From the NCBI GenBank assembly GCA_934402315.1, contig CAKRTS010000010.1, positions 47,652 to 111,651 on the forward strand: DNA of 64,000 bases, read 5' to 3'. Made by a program: the position numbers and the translations under genes. The DNA comes from an uncultured Acetatifactor sp. GTDB lineage: Bacteria; Bacillota; Clostridia; Lachnospirales; Lachnospiraceae. Positions 53,829 through 62,310 of this stretch are shown here, piece by piece. How positions within the stretch are numbered: the first letter of the stretch is position 1; each line of letters starts with the position of its first letter. The notes under the pieces were generated by a model. That model saw nothing but the letters and a program-made list of their open reading frames with translations, had not been told where the DNA came from and ran no database searches.

Positions 53829-54590
53829 TTAAATAACATTAACTAATTCCTTGCACAGCATCACCAGATCATACCGTATACCCTCCCGGCTTCTCCATTC
53901 CCTGTTGCTCCATTCTTCCTGTGATACATCATCCCCGCCATATATGAGCGCGCCATAGTCAAAGCCTCTATATTGTGCAACAGCGATGCATCCCGCCTGT
54001 TCCATTTCTACAATCTTTGCTCCATCTGCTTTCCTTTGGGCAATCCTGTCTGCTGTCTCCCTGAAAATAGCATCTGTTGTCCATGTCAATCCCTGTATGT
54101 ATGAAACATTCTTTGCTTTTAGGGATTGAACTATTTTATCCGTTACACTCTTATCTGTGTAGATGTATTTTGACGGTTTTATATAATGATAGGAAAAACC
54201 TTCATCCCGGATTGCTCCATCCACAACAAGAAGCTGCCCAACCTCTATATTCTTATCGAGCACTCCGCCTCCGCCACAAAACATGACCTTTTCTACTCCC
54301 ATGGCGTTAAACAAATCCAGATTGCCTGCACAGGCCGGGCATCCTACCGCACCGAGCGTAATTAATATGTCTGTGTCTACAAACCGATATACCAAAATTA
54401 TGTTTTCTCCACCGATTGTCTTTTCGAGCATTATCTTCCCATCTGCAAGTAATTTATCTATCACTTCCGGGAAAAAAGTAATGACCATCCTGCTACATTC
54501 AAATTTCCTGTCAACCCATGTCGTAGGATTAATTTTTGCATCTTTATTGTCATCAAACTCTAAGATCGGATAATTTTTTTTCATATACAT
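53829..54590 (-). CDS. Nucleoside phosphorylase family protein
   Basis: 253 residues of the PNP/UDP phosphorylase superfamily. VMFCGGGGVLDKN, DEGFSYHYI and VEMEQAGCIAVAQYRG (ribose-binding Met-Glu) fit; acid Asp in YGGDDVS. Cleaves a nucleoside, probably with phosphate; base preference cannot be told. GGAG is 9 nt before ATG 54590. Co-directional with the GNAT gene 26 bp upstream. Confidence 0.85.
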   Translation of the reverse strand: MYMKKNYPILEFDDNKDAKINPTTWVDRKFECSRMVITFFPEVIDKLLADGKIMLEKTIGGENIILVYRFVDTDILITLGAVGCPACAGNLDLFNAMGVEKVMFCGGGGVLDKNIEVGQLLVVDGAIRDEGFSYHYIKPSKYIYTDKSVTDKIVQSLKAKNVSYIQGLTWTTDAIFRETADRIAQRKADGAKIVEMEQAGCIAVAQYRGFDYGALIYGGDDVSQEEWSNREWRSREGIRYDLVMLCKELVNVI

Positions 54591-54616
54591 GGTATGTGTC
54601 TCCTTTTCCTGCCTAT

Positions 54617-55174
54617 TTATCGCCGGATCTCCCGGATCATGATGTAGTTGTTTAAAAGTGTGCCGTCCTTTAATCGAATTGCATTAGGATGAATGCCTGC
54701 GATTCGGAAGCCCATCTTCTCATACAGGTACCGCGCTCTGGAATTGCCTTCTACAAACTCCAATTCAAGCTGCGTTACACACTCTCTGGCTTCTGCAAGG
54801 CCGATCATCTGCTCAAACATTTTTGTTCCAATCCCCTGATTCCAGAATTCACTAAGCAGGGCAATTGCTACGCTGGCTCTATGCCTTGTTTTCATTCCCT
54901 TATAAAAACTTATTCCACAATTGCCAACAACCTTCCCGTCCACTATACACATTAGCATAGCTTCATCCGGGGATGCATTTTTCTCCTCAAACAGCCTTTT
55001 TTCTCCTTCCGCGGTGTATTTCCCACACTCCTCCGGACAGCGCAGAAGAAAATCTGTTTCTCCGGCAGAAATGAACATATACTCCAGTGTGCTTGCTACG
55101 TCCTCCTCTTTAGGGCTGCGCAATAATGCTTCCCGCCCATCCTTTAATCGAAACCTTACATCCTCAATAATCAT
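54617..55174 (-). CDS. GNAT family N-acetyltransferase
   Basis: 185 residues. Acetyl-CoA loop SEFWNQGIGTKMFEQM (Q/R-x-x-G-x-G/A) near 108-123, preceded by GNCGISFYKG and followed by the ARYLYEKMGFRIAG helix. Substrate unknown. AAAGGAG precedes the ATG. Confidence 0.9.
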   Translation of the reverse strand: MIIEDVRFRLKDGREALLRSPKEEDVASTLEYMFISAGETDFLLRCPEECGKYTAEGEKRLFEEKNASPDEAMLMCIVDGKVVGNCGISFYKGMKTRHRASVAIALLSEFWNQGIGTKMFEQMIGLAEARECVTQLELEFVEGNSRARYLYEKMGFRIAGIHPNAIRLKDGTLLNNYIMIREIRR

Positions 55175-55227
55175 ACCTTTTTCTCCTTTCAGAAATTTAA
55201 CTAATTGCGAAACTCACATATTTCAGA

Positions 55228-55378
55228 TAACAGTTGTACAATATGTACATGACCGCAAGCAGCGCACTCCGGAGCCGCCGGCGTTTAGATGCCGTACTGT
55301 GGCATCTTATGCGGCCGCTGCGAGCGGAGGGTAGCGCAAGCGTGCCTGCGGTGGTCTGTACATTTTGTGCAACGTCAC
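55228..55378 (-). repeat. Dispersed 151-bp repeat, copy B
   Basis: Inverse-orientation copy of 23747-23898, sharing ends (GTGACGTTGCACAAAATG on the reverse strand) and internal blocks. It fills most of the gap between the GNAT gene and the small gene downstream (55175-55507). Confidence 0.8.
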
Positions 55379-55437
55379 TTGTGAAAAATAAGTTTCGCAA
55401 TTAGGTTATTTAATTGCTCCACAGAATCATGATAGAT

Positions 55438-55471
55438 AAAAAAAGACCACCTACCCGAAAGATAAGTGGTC
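55438..55471 (-). terminator. Terminator of the 35-residue small gene
   Basis: GACCAC (55445-55450) and GTGGTC (55466-55471) form the stem; seven T follow on the reverse strand (55438-55444). Confidence 0.8.
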
Positions 55472-55507
55472 AAAAACAACTATACAAATTTCTGTGTTCT
55501 TGAAAGC

Positions 55508-55615
55508 TTATTTTTCTTCGCAACCGGAATTTTTACATACAACATTAAGACCCTGCACTCGAACCTGCACTGTCTCAATAATTTCGTATGTAATTTCGAC
55601 TGCGAATATAAACAT
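55508..55615 (-). CDS. 35-residue Cys-containing small protein
   Basis: Starts MFIFAVEITYEIIETVQV and ends VVCKNSGCEEK. AGGAAAGGAAG is ~8 nt before the ATG. It has its own consensus promoter and its own strong terminator, so it is a free-standing ~200-nt transcription unit. The two Cys spaced by four residues could bind metal or form a bridge. I know no family for it. The RNA itself could also be the product. Confidence 0.55.
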   Translation of the reverse strand: MFIFAVEITYEIIETVQVRVQGLNVVCKNSGCEEK

Positions 55616-55645
55616 AATTCAGCTTCCTTTCCTAAAATTTTTTTC

Positions 55646-55674
55646 AATATAAACCTTATGCGTTATTTTGTCAA
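55646..55674 (-). promoter_or_regulatory. Promoter of the 35-residue small gene
   Basis: On the reverse strand TTGACA (55669-55674), 17 bp, TATATT (55646-55651). Near-consensus sigma-A promoter, about 30 bp before the ATG. Confidence 0.8.
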
Positions 55675-55757
55675 TAAATTTTTATACAAATTAGTAACAG
55701 CCAGCGTTAGAGCATACAGAAAACCTCCAAATCCCTGCAGATCCGGAGGTTCAATGA

Positions 55758-56270
55758 TTACTTCCTGTTATTTTTCAATTTCTTTTTATATTGGAACGCC
55801 TTTGGACACATGCTCACAGCTACGGTAAACATTATAAAGCCCCCTATCATGCATACAAAGTATAACATTCCAACCAACGTACTTGAACTAATGTCTCCCT
55901 CGGTCGCGTATATTTGTCCCTTATACAGATACGCCGTGCCCATATAATCGACTCTTTGGAGTGCCGATGTCCAACCGTGCATCTTGTATTCTTCTCCGTT
56001 ATAGAGCACAGTAATCTTATAAAAATTCTCATACCCTACCTTCGTCTTCACAACTGTCTTTTGAACATCCGTAACCATAACCTGTACAGGCTTTATCCCC
56101 TCAATTTCCTGTCCATGAAATTTCGGCCACAGATATATAAACCCTACCGTGCAGATAACAAAGAGCACAAAGCATATCCTCGTAATTAATATATATCTTT
56201 TTGCCCGTTTTACTTCAAGATCCCTGTAAGCGACCGATTCCTCTATTCCCTTAAGCGATTCCTGACTCAT
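55758..56270 (-). CDS. Two-span membrane protein of unknown function
   Basis: 170 residues. Helical N-terminus, span ~30-50, an extracellular beta-rich part of ~80 residues (QVMVTDVQKTVVKTKVGYE; YKITVLYNGEEYKMHGW), and span ~133-155. Resembles DUF3592-like small proteins in layout. GAGGAAA precedes ATG 56270. Overlaps the upstream gene by 20 bp, so co-translated. Confidence 0.68.
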   Translation of the reverse strand: MSQESLKGIEESVAYRDLEVKRAKRYILITRICFVLFVICTVGFIYLWPKFHGQEIEGIKPVQVMVTDVQKTVVKTKVGYENFYKITVLYNGEEYKMHGWTSALQRVDYMGTAYLYKGQIYATEGDISSSTLVGMLYFVCMIGGFIMFTVAVSMCPKAFQYKKKLKNNRK

Positions 56271-56724
56271 ATTGACATTTCCTCTCATCCACAGTTTTTA
56301 TAATCTCCGGCAAATTCTTCTTTACAAGCTGCCTTGTTGTATTGTCCATCTGCGTAAGTACATACGGACGAGTCCTCGTTATATCAGAAAAAATCGCCTT
56401 CATCTCATCTTCATCTTTTGCAGACAGCTGCTTTGACTCTCCATCCCTCTCGACAACTTTTACATAATAGGAGTAGACGGTAATTCCCTTTTTTGTATGG
56501 GAAATCACTTCCTTATATACGATGAGCGCATTATCTAAGAATATAAGATCGTATGAACCATCGCAGTGTATCGCATACCGCCTTCCGACATTGCAATACT
56601 TATAATCCGAACCTGAGTCCAGGTCCTCCGAAAGCAAGTATTCATCAAGCCCCGTCTGTGCCATTTCCTTCTTAATGCTTCGTACACCAATTAGGCAGGA
56701 TATAAACCAAAGAATCCCCAACAA
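56251..56724 (-). CDS. Membrane-anchored protein of unknown function, possibly N-terminally truncated
   Basis: 157 residues: one N-terminal span (LGILWFISCLIG) and a cytoplasmic part with YDLIFLDNALIVYKEVIS and VYSYYVKVVERDG. The hydrophobic frame continues upstream (GAYGVIGLGAFLLL-like) straight into the broken ABC ATPase without a start codon or Shine-Dalgarno. The original N-terminus was probably lost at the junction near 56745. Confidence 0.55.
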   Translation of the reverse strand: MLGILWFISCLIGVRSIKKEMAQTGLDEYLLSEDLDSGSDYKYCNVGRRYAIHCDGSYDLIFLDNALIVYKEVISHTKKGITVYSYYVKVVERDGESKQLSAKDEDEMKAIFSDITRTRPYVLTQMDNTTRQLVKKNLPEIIKTVDERKCQYESGIA

Positions 56725-56744
56725 CAGCAGAAATGCACCAAGTC

Positions 56745-56978
56745 CTATGACCCCGTACGCAATTCCACAGGGTTCAACTCCCGGATATCCATATCGTCAA
56801 TGTAAATTGTTCCAGTGGAAGGCTCCATCAAGCGATTGATCATCTGCAAGGTTGTAGTCTTACCACATCCGCTAGTGCCAATCAGCGCTATAAACTGACC
56901 TGTTTCAAACTTCAAATTTATGTTCTGCAGCACTATATGGTCCCCATATCTCTTTGACACGTTTTCAAATTTTATCAT
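56745..56978 (-). pseudogene. OpuCA/ProV-like ABC ATPase, 5' fragment
   Basis: About 78 residues of an ATPase for glycine betaine/choline/carnitine uptake: IKFENVSKRYGDHIVLQNI, Walker A GTSGCGKTT, LQMINRLMEPSTGTIYIDD, then NPVELR and a premature end TGS. The Q-loop, signature and Walker B are gone. The break joins it to the next gene's membrane-span frame. A likely deletion product. Confidence 0.8.
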
Positions 56979-57007
56979 TCCGCTCAATTCCTTTCCCTAA
57001 AAATAAA

Positions 57008-57046
57008 TCAGGCGGAGGTGCACCCCGTTGTGCTCCTTCGCCTAAC
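57008..57046 (-). terminator. Hairpin upstream of the ABC fragment
   Basis: AGGCGGAGGTGCAC and GTGCTCCTTCGCCT form a long stem with two mismatches; on the reverse strand a T-rich stretch (GATTTATTTTTAG) follows. Terminator-like. Confidence 0.55.
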
Positions 57047-57121
57047 TTATTCTCTATTATATACACGACTTTTAAATTTGCAATTATTTAATTCTAATCT
57101 TGATTAAGTTTTTCTTAACAA

Positions 57122-57417
57122 TACCCCACTGAAATACTGTTCCTGAAATGCAATCTGCGCGTATATTTCATCATTACACGGAATTTGCACATCACTACGG
57201 ACATTTCCAGTCTCAGGATTCTTAATCCAGATCATAACCCACATATGGTATTCATCTTCCGGAAGATTCCCCTGTTCGCCACGAACGCAGGTTTTTTCTG
57301 CTCTTTCTCTGCGAGCCAATGCCCTCCTAAATTGCTTTCATATATTGTAACATATATCATTTTGGTTTAGTAAACAAAAAGGGACTCCACCTATCATTAA
57401 GTGAAGTCTCTCAATTT
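57122..57417 (-). pseudogene. Internally deleted copy of the NUDIX-pyrophosphatase gene
   Basis: Sequence matches 58791-59788 closely but lacks ~640 bp of its middle and ~65 bp that held the start and Shine-Dalgarno. KTCVRGEQGNL and WIKNPETG join straight to NVRSDVQIPCNDEI and QEQYFSGVL. The large deletion junction has TTTCC at both ends. A remnant of a duplication. Confidence 0.85.
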
Positions 57418-57448
57418 GATATTCTTCTGATCTATTCTGCTAACCCAT

Positions 57449-57784
57449 TTACCGCATATCCATATTTGTAAGCTGTTTTATTTGGTCTCGCTTATTATAA
57501 ATCACTGCTGTTACTTGAACTTTATTGCTTTCATCATCTACCCAGTAGTAAACCAAAAAGTTCTTCACTACAATCTTTCGTACACCCTCGCTTCTCCATG
57601 GTTCTTCATCAATCAATGAATGTCTTTTCGGCAAAACAGACAGTTTCATTAAAGCTGCTTTCAAGTCATTTAATAAATTTTCTGCAGCCTCCGGAGCCAT
57701 AAGGTCATATGAAATATAATGAACAATTGCACCCATCTGCTCCAATGCCTGCATGGTTACTTTTACCTCATATTCATTATCCAT
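57449..57784 (-). CDS. RelE/ParE-type toxin
   Basis: 111 residues with the compact RelE/ParE fold: EVKVTMQALEQMGAIVHYI, LSVLPKRHSL, IVVKNFLVYYWVD and the C-terminal AVIYNKRDQ. Members are mRNA interferases or gyrase poisons. 3 nt after the antitoxin stop. Whether mRNA or gyrase is the target is not decidable here. Confidence 0.85.
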   Translation of the reverse strand: MDNEYEVKVTMQALEQMGAIVHYISYDLMAPEAAENLLNDLKAALMKLSVLPKRHSLIDEEPWRSEGVRKIVVKNFLVYYWVDDESNKVQVTAVIYNKRDQIKQLTNMDMR

Positions 57785-57787
57785 GCA

Positions 57788-58087
57788 TTAGATCTCCGTT
57801 CTCAACTGATTGAAAGCCTCATCAACAGAAATAGAGTCGTCACGCTTAGCTTGTGTCAGACCAGTCTGCATCATCGTGTCAAATTCTGGTTTTGTCAATA
57901 TATCTCTTGTAGTAAGTTTATCAGGAATATCCAATGAAAACGGTACTCCATCCCTCATAATAACCTGTCTGTATGTCATATCAATAAATACAGATACCGG
58001 AATACCAAGCCTTTCCAGAATTGCTTCAGCCTGTTCTTTTATATTCGGTTGAATACGTGCTGTAACATTCGCCGTTTTTGCTGCCAT
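57788..58087 (-). CDS. DinJ/RelB-type antitoxin
   Basis: 99 residues. N-terminal ribbon-helix-helix (TANVTARIQPNIKEQAEAILERLGIPVSVFIDM) binds DNA; C-terminal half wraps the toxin. AGGAGG is 7 nt before ATG 58087. First gene of the toxin-antitoxin pair, under an operator-promoter. Confidence 0.88.
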   Translation of the reverse strand: MAAKTANVTARIQPNIKEQAEAILERLGIPVSVFIDMTYRQVIMRDGVPFSLDIPDKLTTRDILTKPEFDTMMQTGLTQAKRDDSISVDEAFNQLRTEI

Positions 58088-58111
58088 ACTATGCACCTCC
58101 TGTTTGTTTTT

Positions 58112-58140
58112 AGTGTACCACATTGTATAGCGCTTTACAA
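58112..58140 (-). promoter_or_regulatory. Toxin-antitoxin promoter with operator
   Basis: Reverse strand -35 TTGTAA (58135-58140) and -10 TACACT (58112-58117), 17-bp spacer. TTGTATAGCGCTTTACAA (58123-58140) is an 18-bp near-palindrome over the -35, placed for autorepression by the antitoxin. Confidence 0.7.
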
Positions 58141-58169
58141 CACGTTTTGGCACATGAAATAAAGCTCCC

Positions 58170-58556
58170 TTAAGATATTGTCTGCAAATATTCAAAGATA
58201 AGTTTTTCCCATGGTTCGTATCCCTTCATATAGCCAAAATCTTCCTCATTGCTGAAAGCTTCCAGCAGCTTCGCCTTTATAGTCTCAAACATAGAACTAT
58301 CAACATCCCTGAATTTCTTGTGCTTGTATAACTCGGATTTTCGGAAATCATACATGGTATCCACGTTTTCAAGCAACAGCTTAGCCATTATCGCAAGTAC
58401 AAAATTATAGGTACTGTATCCTGATAAAATTTCTTCATAGGATCGTAATTCAAAAAAACTCAGATATTTTTCAGGATTCCTGCATTTATCCATTATTCTT
58501 CCTGCATCAAGCATTACTGCTGCCTGCCAGATAAGCATATTACAATTCGGATTCAC
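58170..58556 (-). pseudogene. Multiply deleted copy of the XRE regulator C-terminal part
   Basis: Closely matches parts of 60898-61962 (PNCNMLIWQ; SGYSTYNFVL; LLLENVDTMYDFRKSELYKHKK; EEDF and YMKGYEPWEKL) with several internal deletions and no helix-turn-helix. Like the NUDIX remnant it shows that this block was once duplicated. Confidence 0.82.
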
Positions 58557-58728
58557 AGTTTATAAAAGATCACCTTGAGGCAATGCAGAAACTTAATGCA
58601 TAAGGCTATTTTTAAATATATAGTATGCGTAAAGCTGAAAGTTGACAGTCTACTTTTTTCTCTTTTGAACTTTTTACTTATTTAACAAACCAATATTTAT
58701 TCAAAAAATTTTAACTGGCAGCCATAAT

Positions 58729-58768
58729 AACATTAGGGACGTTGTTTTTGTCACGATACTGGGGTCAA
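58729..58768 (+). repeat. 40-bp direct repeat, copy 1
   Basis: Starts AACATTAGGGACGTT and ends ATACTGGGGTCAA. Matches 63861-63900 at 38 of 40 positions. Lies at the 3' end of the intact NUDIX gene. Confidence 0.8.
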
Positions 58769-58776
58769 TATCAATC

Positions 58777-59652
58777 CTAAGCTCTCACCAAAACCCCACT
58801 GAAATACTGTTCCTGAAATGCAATCTGCGCGTATATTTCATCATTACACGGAATTTGCACATCACTACGGACATTTCCCTCCTCATCACAGGGAACCACA
58901 ATCCATTTTGTTTCATTATCATCGTATCGATGGTACACAGCGATGACTTTTCCTGTGTATTCTGTGACAGGTGATTTTTCTCCCAAAAGATAAATGCCTT
59001 TCACGCCGGTGACATATTCATAATTAACCGGATAAATCAGATCCTTATGATGCGGATGAATACTTCCCATAGGACGGTTTATTTTTCCTCTTACGACCTG
59101 TCCTATGACATTCTGATACCTATCTGCCGGAACCGGATTTTTCTCAAATCCAAAAATGTCTCTCATGTTCAGACAGCAATCGCCACGATCGTACATTTCT
59201 TTGATTTCCGGCACCGTGAGCCACTTTGTCTGAATCACTTCCTTTGTTGTTGCCCTTTGTAGATCGGGCTCTTCCGTTGTTTCAAAATAATAGGAATCTC
59301 TTATCCAGTTATGGCGGCGCCCATCGTATGAAGCTGCAACCTTTGTAGCAAGAACTTTCGCCTTTTCAGGCTGTAATGTGATGCCTACTTCTTCATACAC
59401 TTCTCTCAACGCGGCATCCAGACTGGTATCTCCCGATATAGCATGTCCCGCAACCGTCTCCCATTTTAAAGGGTCTGTGTCTTTATCCGCTGAACGCTGG
59501 GACACCAGATATTTTCCAGTCTCAGGATTCTTAATCCAGACCATAACCCACATATGGTATTCATCTTCCTGAAGATTCCCCTGTTCGCCACGAACGCAGG
59601 TTTTTCCTGTTCTTTTCCTATCTTTTGTATACACATCCCATAATTCTTTCAT
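58777..59652 (-). CDS. NUDIX hydrolase fused to an inorganic-pyrophosphatase-like domain
   Basis: 291 residues. NUDIX domain ~25-165 with a good box (GHAISGDTSLDAALREVYEEVGI). The rest resembles the C-terminal part of Firmicutes pyrophosphatase-like proteins (RPMGSIHPHHKDLIYPVNYEY; GKVIAVYHRYDDNETKW). Possibly releases pyrophosphate and then splits it, but catalytic completeness of the second domain is uncertain. GGGGG precedes ATG 59652. A decayed copy lies at 57122-57417. Confidence 0.85.
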   Translation of the reverse strand: MKELWDVYTKDRKRTGKTCVRGEQGNLQEDEYHMWVMVWIKNPETGKYLVSQRSADKDTDPLKWETVAGHAISGDTSLDAALREVYEEVGITLQPEKAKVLATKVAASYDGRRHNWIRDSYYFETTEEPDLQRATTKEVIQTKWLTVPEIKEMYDRGDCCLNMRDIFGFEKNPVPADRYQNVIGQVVRGKINRPMGSIHPHHKDLIYPVNYEYVTGVKGIYLLGEKSPVTEYTGKVIAVYHRYDDNETKWIVVPCDEEGNVRSDVQIPCNDEIYAQIAFQEQYFSGVLVRA

Positions 59653-59855
59653 TGGTAATACCCCCTGCCCTTTCTCTGTGAGCCAATGCCCTCCTGAATT
59701 GCTTTCATATATTGTAACACAGATCATTTTTGTTTTGGAAACAAAAAGGGACTCCACCTATCATTAAGTGAAGTCTCTCAATTTTCATTTTGTCAATGAG
59801 AAGCAATATAGAATGTAATTAATTATTGGATTGAAACTGGGTATACTGAAAGCCT

Positions 59856-60245
59856 TTAGCATAATGCAGGCATAAACTTCGCAAACAGATAAAGTCCTTT
59901 GTCACCAGCTTTCACTTCGTGTGGTATTTTAGCCGGCATAATTGATATTACACCGGTCTTATATTCAATCTCTTTACCATCATTCACACACACTCCGCTT
60001 CCGGAAATGACTTCATGTGTTTCAAGCTGTGTCTCATGAATATGATTGCCAATTTTCTTTCCCGGTGCAATTCTCACAAGATGAAAGCTAAACTGCCCAT
60101 TTGTATCTTTACCCGTAACAATGTGCTTAAGTTCTACGCCTTCAAATGTAGGATGCTTTGACCAGTTAATCTGTTCAAACGCCACATCACCTCCCACAAT
60201 TGATAATCTGCCCGTGTTAAATGCCTCAAATACTTCGTTGTTCAT
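59856..60245 (-). CDS. Cupin domain protein
   Basis: 129 residues, one cupin barrel. Metal motif 1 GNHIHETQLETHEVISGSG and motif 2 near MPAKIPHEVKAGD are complete (HxH, E, H). No catalytic partner. It follows the AraC gene by 47 bp on the same strand; either a sensor-like or isomerase-type protein. The two probably act together. Confidence 0.85.
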   Translation of the reverse strand: MNNEVFEAFNTGRLSIVGGDVAFEQINWSKHPTFEGVELKHIVTGKDTNGQFSFHLVRIAPGKKIGNHIHETQLETHEVISGSGVCVNDGKEIEYKTGVISIMPAKIPHEVKAGDKGLYLFAKFMPALC

Positions 60246-60292
60246 AGCATTATCCTCTCTTTCTCCGGTTATGGGATAATTCTATTGCAAAC

Positions 60293-60901
60293 CTAATGAA
60301 CCGGCTTGGATAAAATTGCGGAATTAATATATTCTTCCGGTGACATACCTACTTGTTTTTTAAATTCTCTGCACAAATGGCTCTGGTCACAGAAGCCTAC
60401 CGCCATGGCAACGTCAACCACCTTCATTCCACTTTCCAATAAAGCTTGTGCCTTTCTAACACGACACTGCAGCTGAAATTTGTGTGGCGTCAATCCATTC
60501 TCAGCGGAAAACTTTCTAATCATATGATATTGACTCACATGTACTTTCTCAGACATTTGTGCAATGCTTATTTCCAATTCCGGATTTCCTATGATCTGAT
60601 TTCTTATGATATCTAAATCTCTTTCAATATTATCGGCATATGGTATGCATATACTTATCATGGAATATTTATCCGAAATAGGAATAATGGAATGCGGTAA
60701 ATTCAATGCTACAGAGAACATTTCACCTTCATTACATGTAAACTCTTCGCGGGTAATTTTTATTTTAATCGTTCCAGCTGTAACGATTCCAATGATATAA
60801 TGCCCAATATGTGTATGTTCAGGATATGAGATATTTACACTTTCAAAGCTTACAATTTCCAGTCCTGTAGATACATCTTTAATATATTCCATCTTATTCA
60901 T
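60293..60901 (-). CDS. AraC-family regulator with cupin sensor
   Basis: 202 residues. Cupin N-terminus (YPEHTHIGHYIIGIVTAG) and AraC helix-turn-helix pair (ISIAQMSEKVHVSQYHMIRKF; VVDVAMAVGFCDQSHLCREF). Shorter than usual (~280) because the sensor is compact. ATG 60901 overlaps the XRE stop by 4 nt, so translated with it. Downstream are cupin and NUDIX genes. Confidence 0.88.
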   Translation of the reverse strand: MNKMEYIKDVSTGLEIVSFESVNISYPEHTHIGHYIIGIVTAGTIKIKITREEFTCNEGEMFSVALNLPHSIIPISDKYSMISICIPYADNIERDLDIIRNQIIGNPELEISIAQMSEKVHVSQYHMIRKFSAENGLTPHKFQLQCRVRKAQALLESGMKVVDVAMAVGFCDQSHLCREFKKQVGMSPEEYINSAILSKPVH

Positions 60902-61962
60902 ATTTTGACCCCTATATCGTGGCAAAGGCAACGCCCCTCCAGTTTTTCCCATGGTTCGTATCCCTTCATATAGTCAAAATCTTCCTCATTGCTAAAGGCT
61001 TGCAACAACTTCGCCTTTACAGTTTCATACATAGAACTATCAATATCCCGGAATTTCTTGTGCTTATATAATTCGGATTTTCGGAAATCATACATGGTAT
61101 CCACGTTTTCAAGCAACAATTTTACCACCTTATAGGTTCCCTCCACATCCTTCTCCGCACATACAAAATCCAGCATTGGCGAATACTCGTTATACTTACC
61201 CATTTCTAATGTATGTGATATTAATTGTATTTTCTCTGATAAAAATCTGGCATAACCTATATCATCCTGTTCAATGGCCAGCTTAACCATCATGGAAAGT
61301 ACGAAATTATAGGTACTATACCCTGAGAAAATTACATCTTCGTACATTCCATATGCCTCTTCAATTTTTCCCTGTTCCTGATATAATCTTCCCTGATAAA
61401 TTTTCTTCATTGGATCACGATCAGAAAAATAACTCAGATATTTTTCTGCCTGAATATAATCCTTTTTCCGCAAATAAAATCCAAACAATGACTCTACTGC
61501 ATGGTGCTGTACTTCTTCGTTTTCGTCATGTAATGCCAGTTCATACCATGTATTGATCTGTTCATCATATTTTTCAGGATTCTTGCATTTATCCGTTATT
61601 CTTCTCGCATCAAGCATTACTGCAACCTGCCAGATAAGCATATTGCAATTCGGATACTCTTTTATAATACCTAATACCCATTCATACGTTTTCTCGTACC
61701 CTTCTTCCGAAAACATTCTGTCCATATTTCTGATAATTTCTTCGATTTCAACATCCGAAAGCTTTTCACGAAACGAAAAAAGTGTATCAAGGGAAATATT
61801 TAAAAGTCTGGCAATGGGGGCCAGCAACTCAATATCCGGCTTGGAATTGCCATTTTCCCATTTATTTACAGCCGGTGTTGTCACACCTAATCTGTTTGCC
61901 ATCTCTTCCTGGGTAAAGCCTGCCTCTTTTCTGTATTTTTTTATTACACCACCAATATCCAT
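60898..61962 (-). CDS. XRE-family regulator with helical-repeat C-terminus
   Basis: 354 residues. Helix-turn-helix ~5-58 (FTQEEMANRLGVTTPAVNKWENG). The rest is helical with TPR-like repeats (AEKYLSYFSDRDPMKKIYQ; IEEAYGMYEDVIFS). Similar to Rgg/PlcR-style peptide-responsive regulators in layout only. ATG 61962 has AAGGAG 9 nt upstream; ATG 61971 abuts it. Decayed copy at 58170-58556. Confidence 0.85.
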   Translation of the reverse strand: MDIGGVIKKYRKEAGFTQEEMANRLGVTTPAVNKWENGNSKPDIELLAPIARLLNISLDTLFSFREKLSDVEIEEIIRNMDRMFSEEGYEKTYEWVLGIIKEYPNCNMLIWQVAVMLDARRITDKCKNPEKYDEQINTWYELALHDENEEVQHHAVESLFGFYLRKKDYIQAEKYLSYFSDRDPMKKIYQGRLYQEQGKIEEAYGMYEDVIFSGYSTYNFVLSMMVKLAIEQDDIGYARFLSEKIQLISHTLEMGKYNEYSPMLDFVCAEKDVEGTYKVVKLLLENVDTMYDFRKSELYKHKKFRDIDSSMYETVKAKLLQAFSNEEDFDYMKGYEPWEKLEGRCLCHDIGVKI

Positions 61963-62310
61963 TTGTGTCATCTCCTTAACGAAATTCGGAAACTTCTGTA
62001 AAATCAGCATAGCAAATTTCCACTTACCGCACAATTGAATAGTGTTTAATTTTTATTCAATTTTATTAACCAATAGGAAATGTTATAACATTAGAAACGT
62101 TGCTTTGACAGCGACCAATATTTCCTTATGGCAAAGAGAAAGCAATGCACAACTAGTATCTGAATGATATAATATTTTAGAGCAGAGTAAGACAAAAATT
62201 AAGGTCAATGCTCCGTAGATATTCCGCAAATATAAGGAACTCTACGCTCCGTGTGTGTTCATTAAAATACTCATTATCTACAATAAAGGCAGAAAGGTGG
62301 TCAAAAACTA
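61963..62310. other. Divergent intergenic region between two XRE genes
   Basis: 348 bp, AT-rich. Contains a partial copy of the 40-bp repeat (62087-62107, AACATTAGAAACGTTGC) but no gene that I can support. Promoters for both flanking genes must lie here; none is convincing. Confidence 0.5.

Noticed and set aside
55466..55828. 120-codon + strand frame
   Set aside because: Antisense to the small gene with promoter and terminator, and to the end of a membrane protein; no Shine-Dalgarno.
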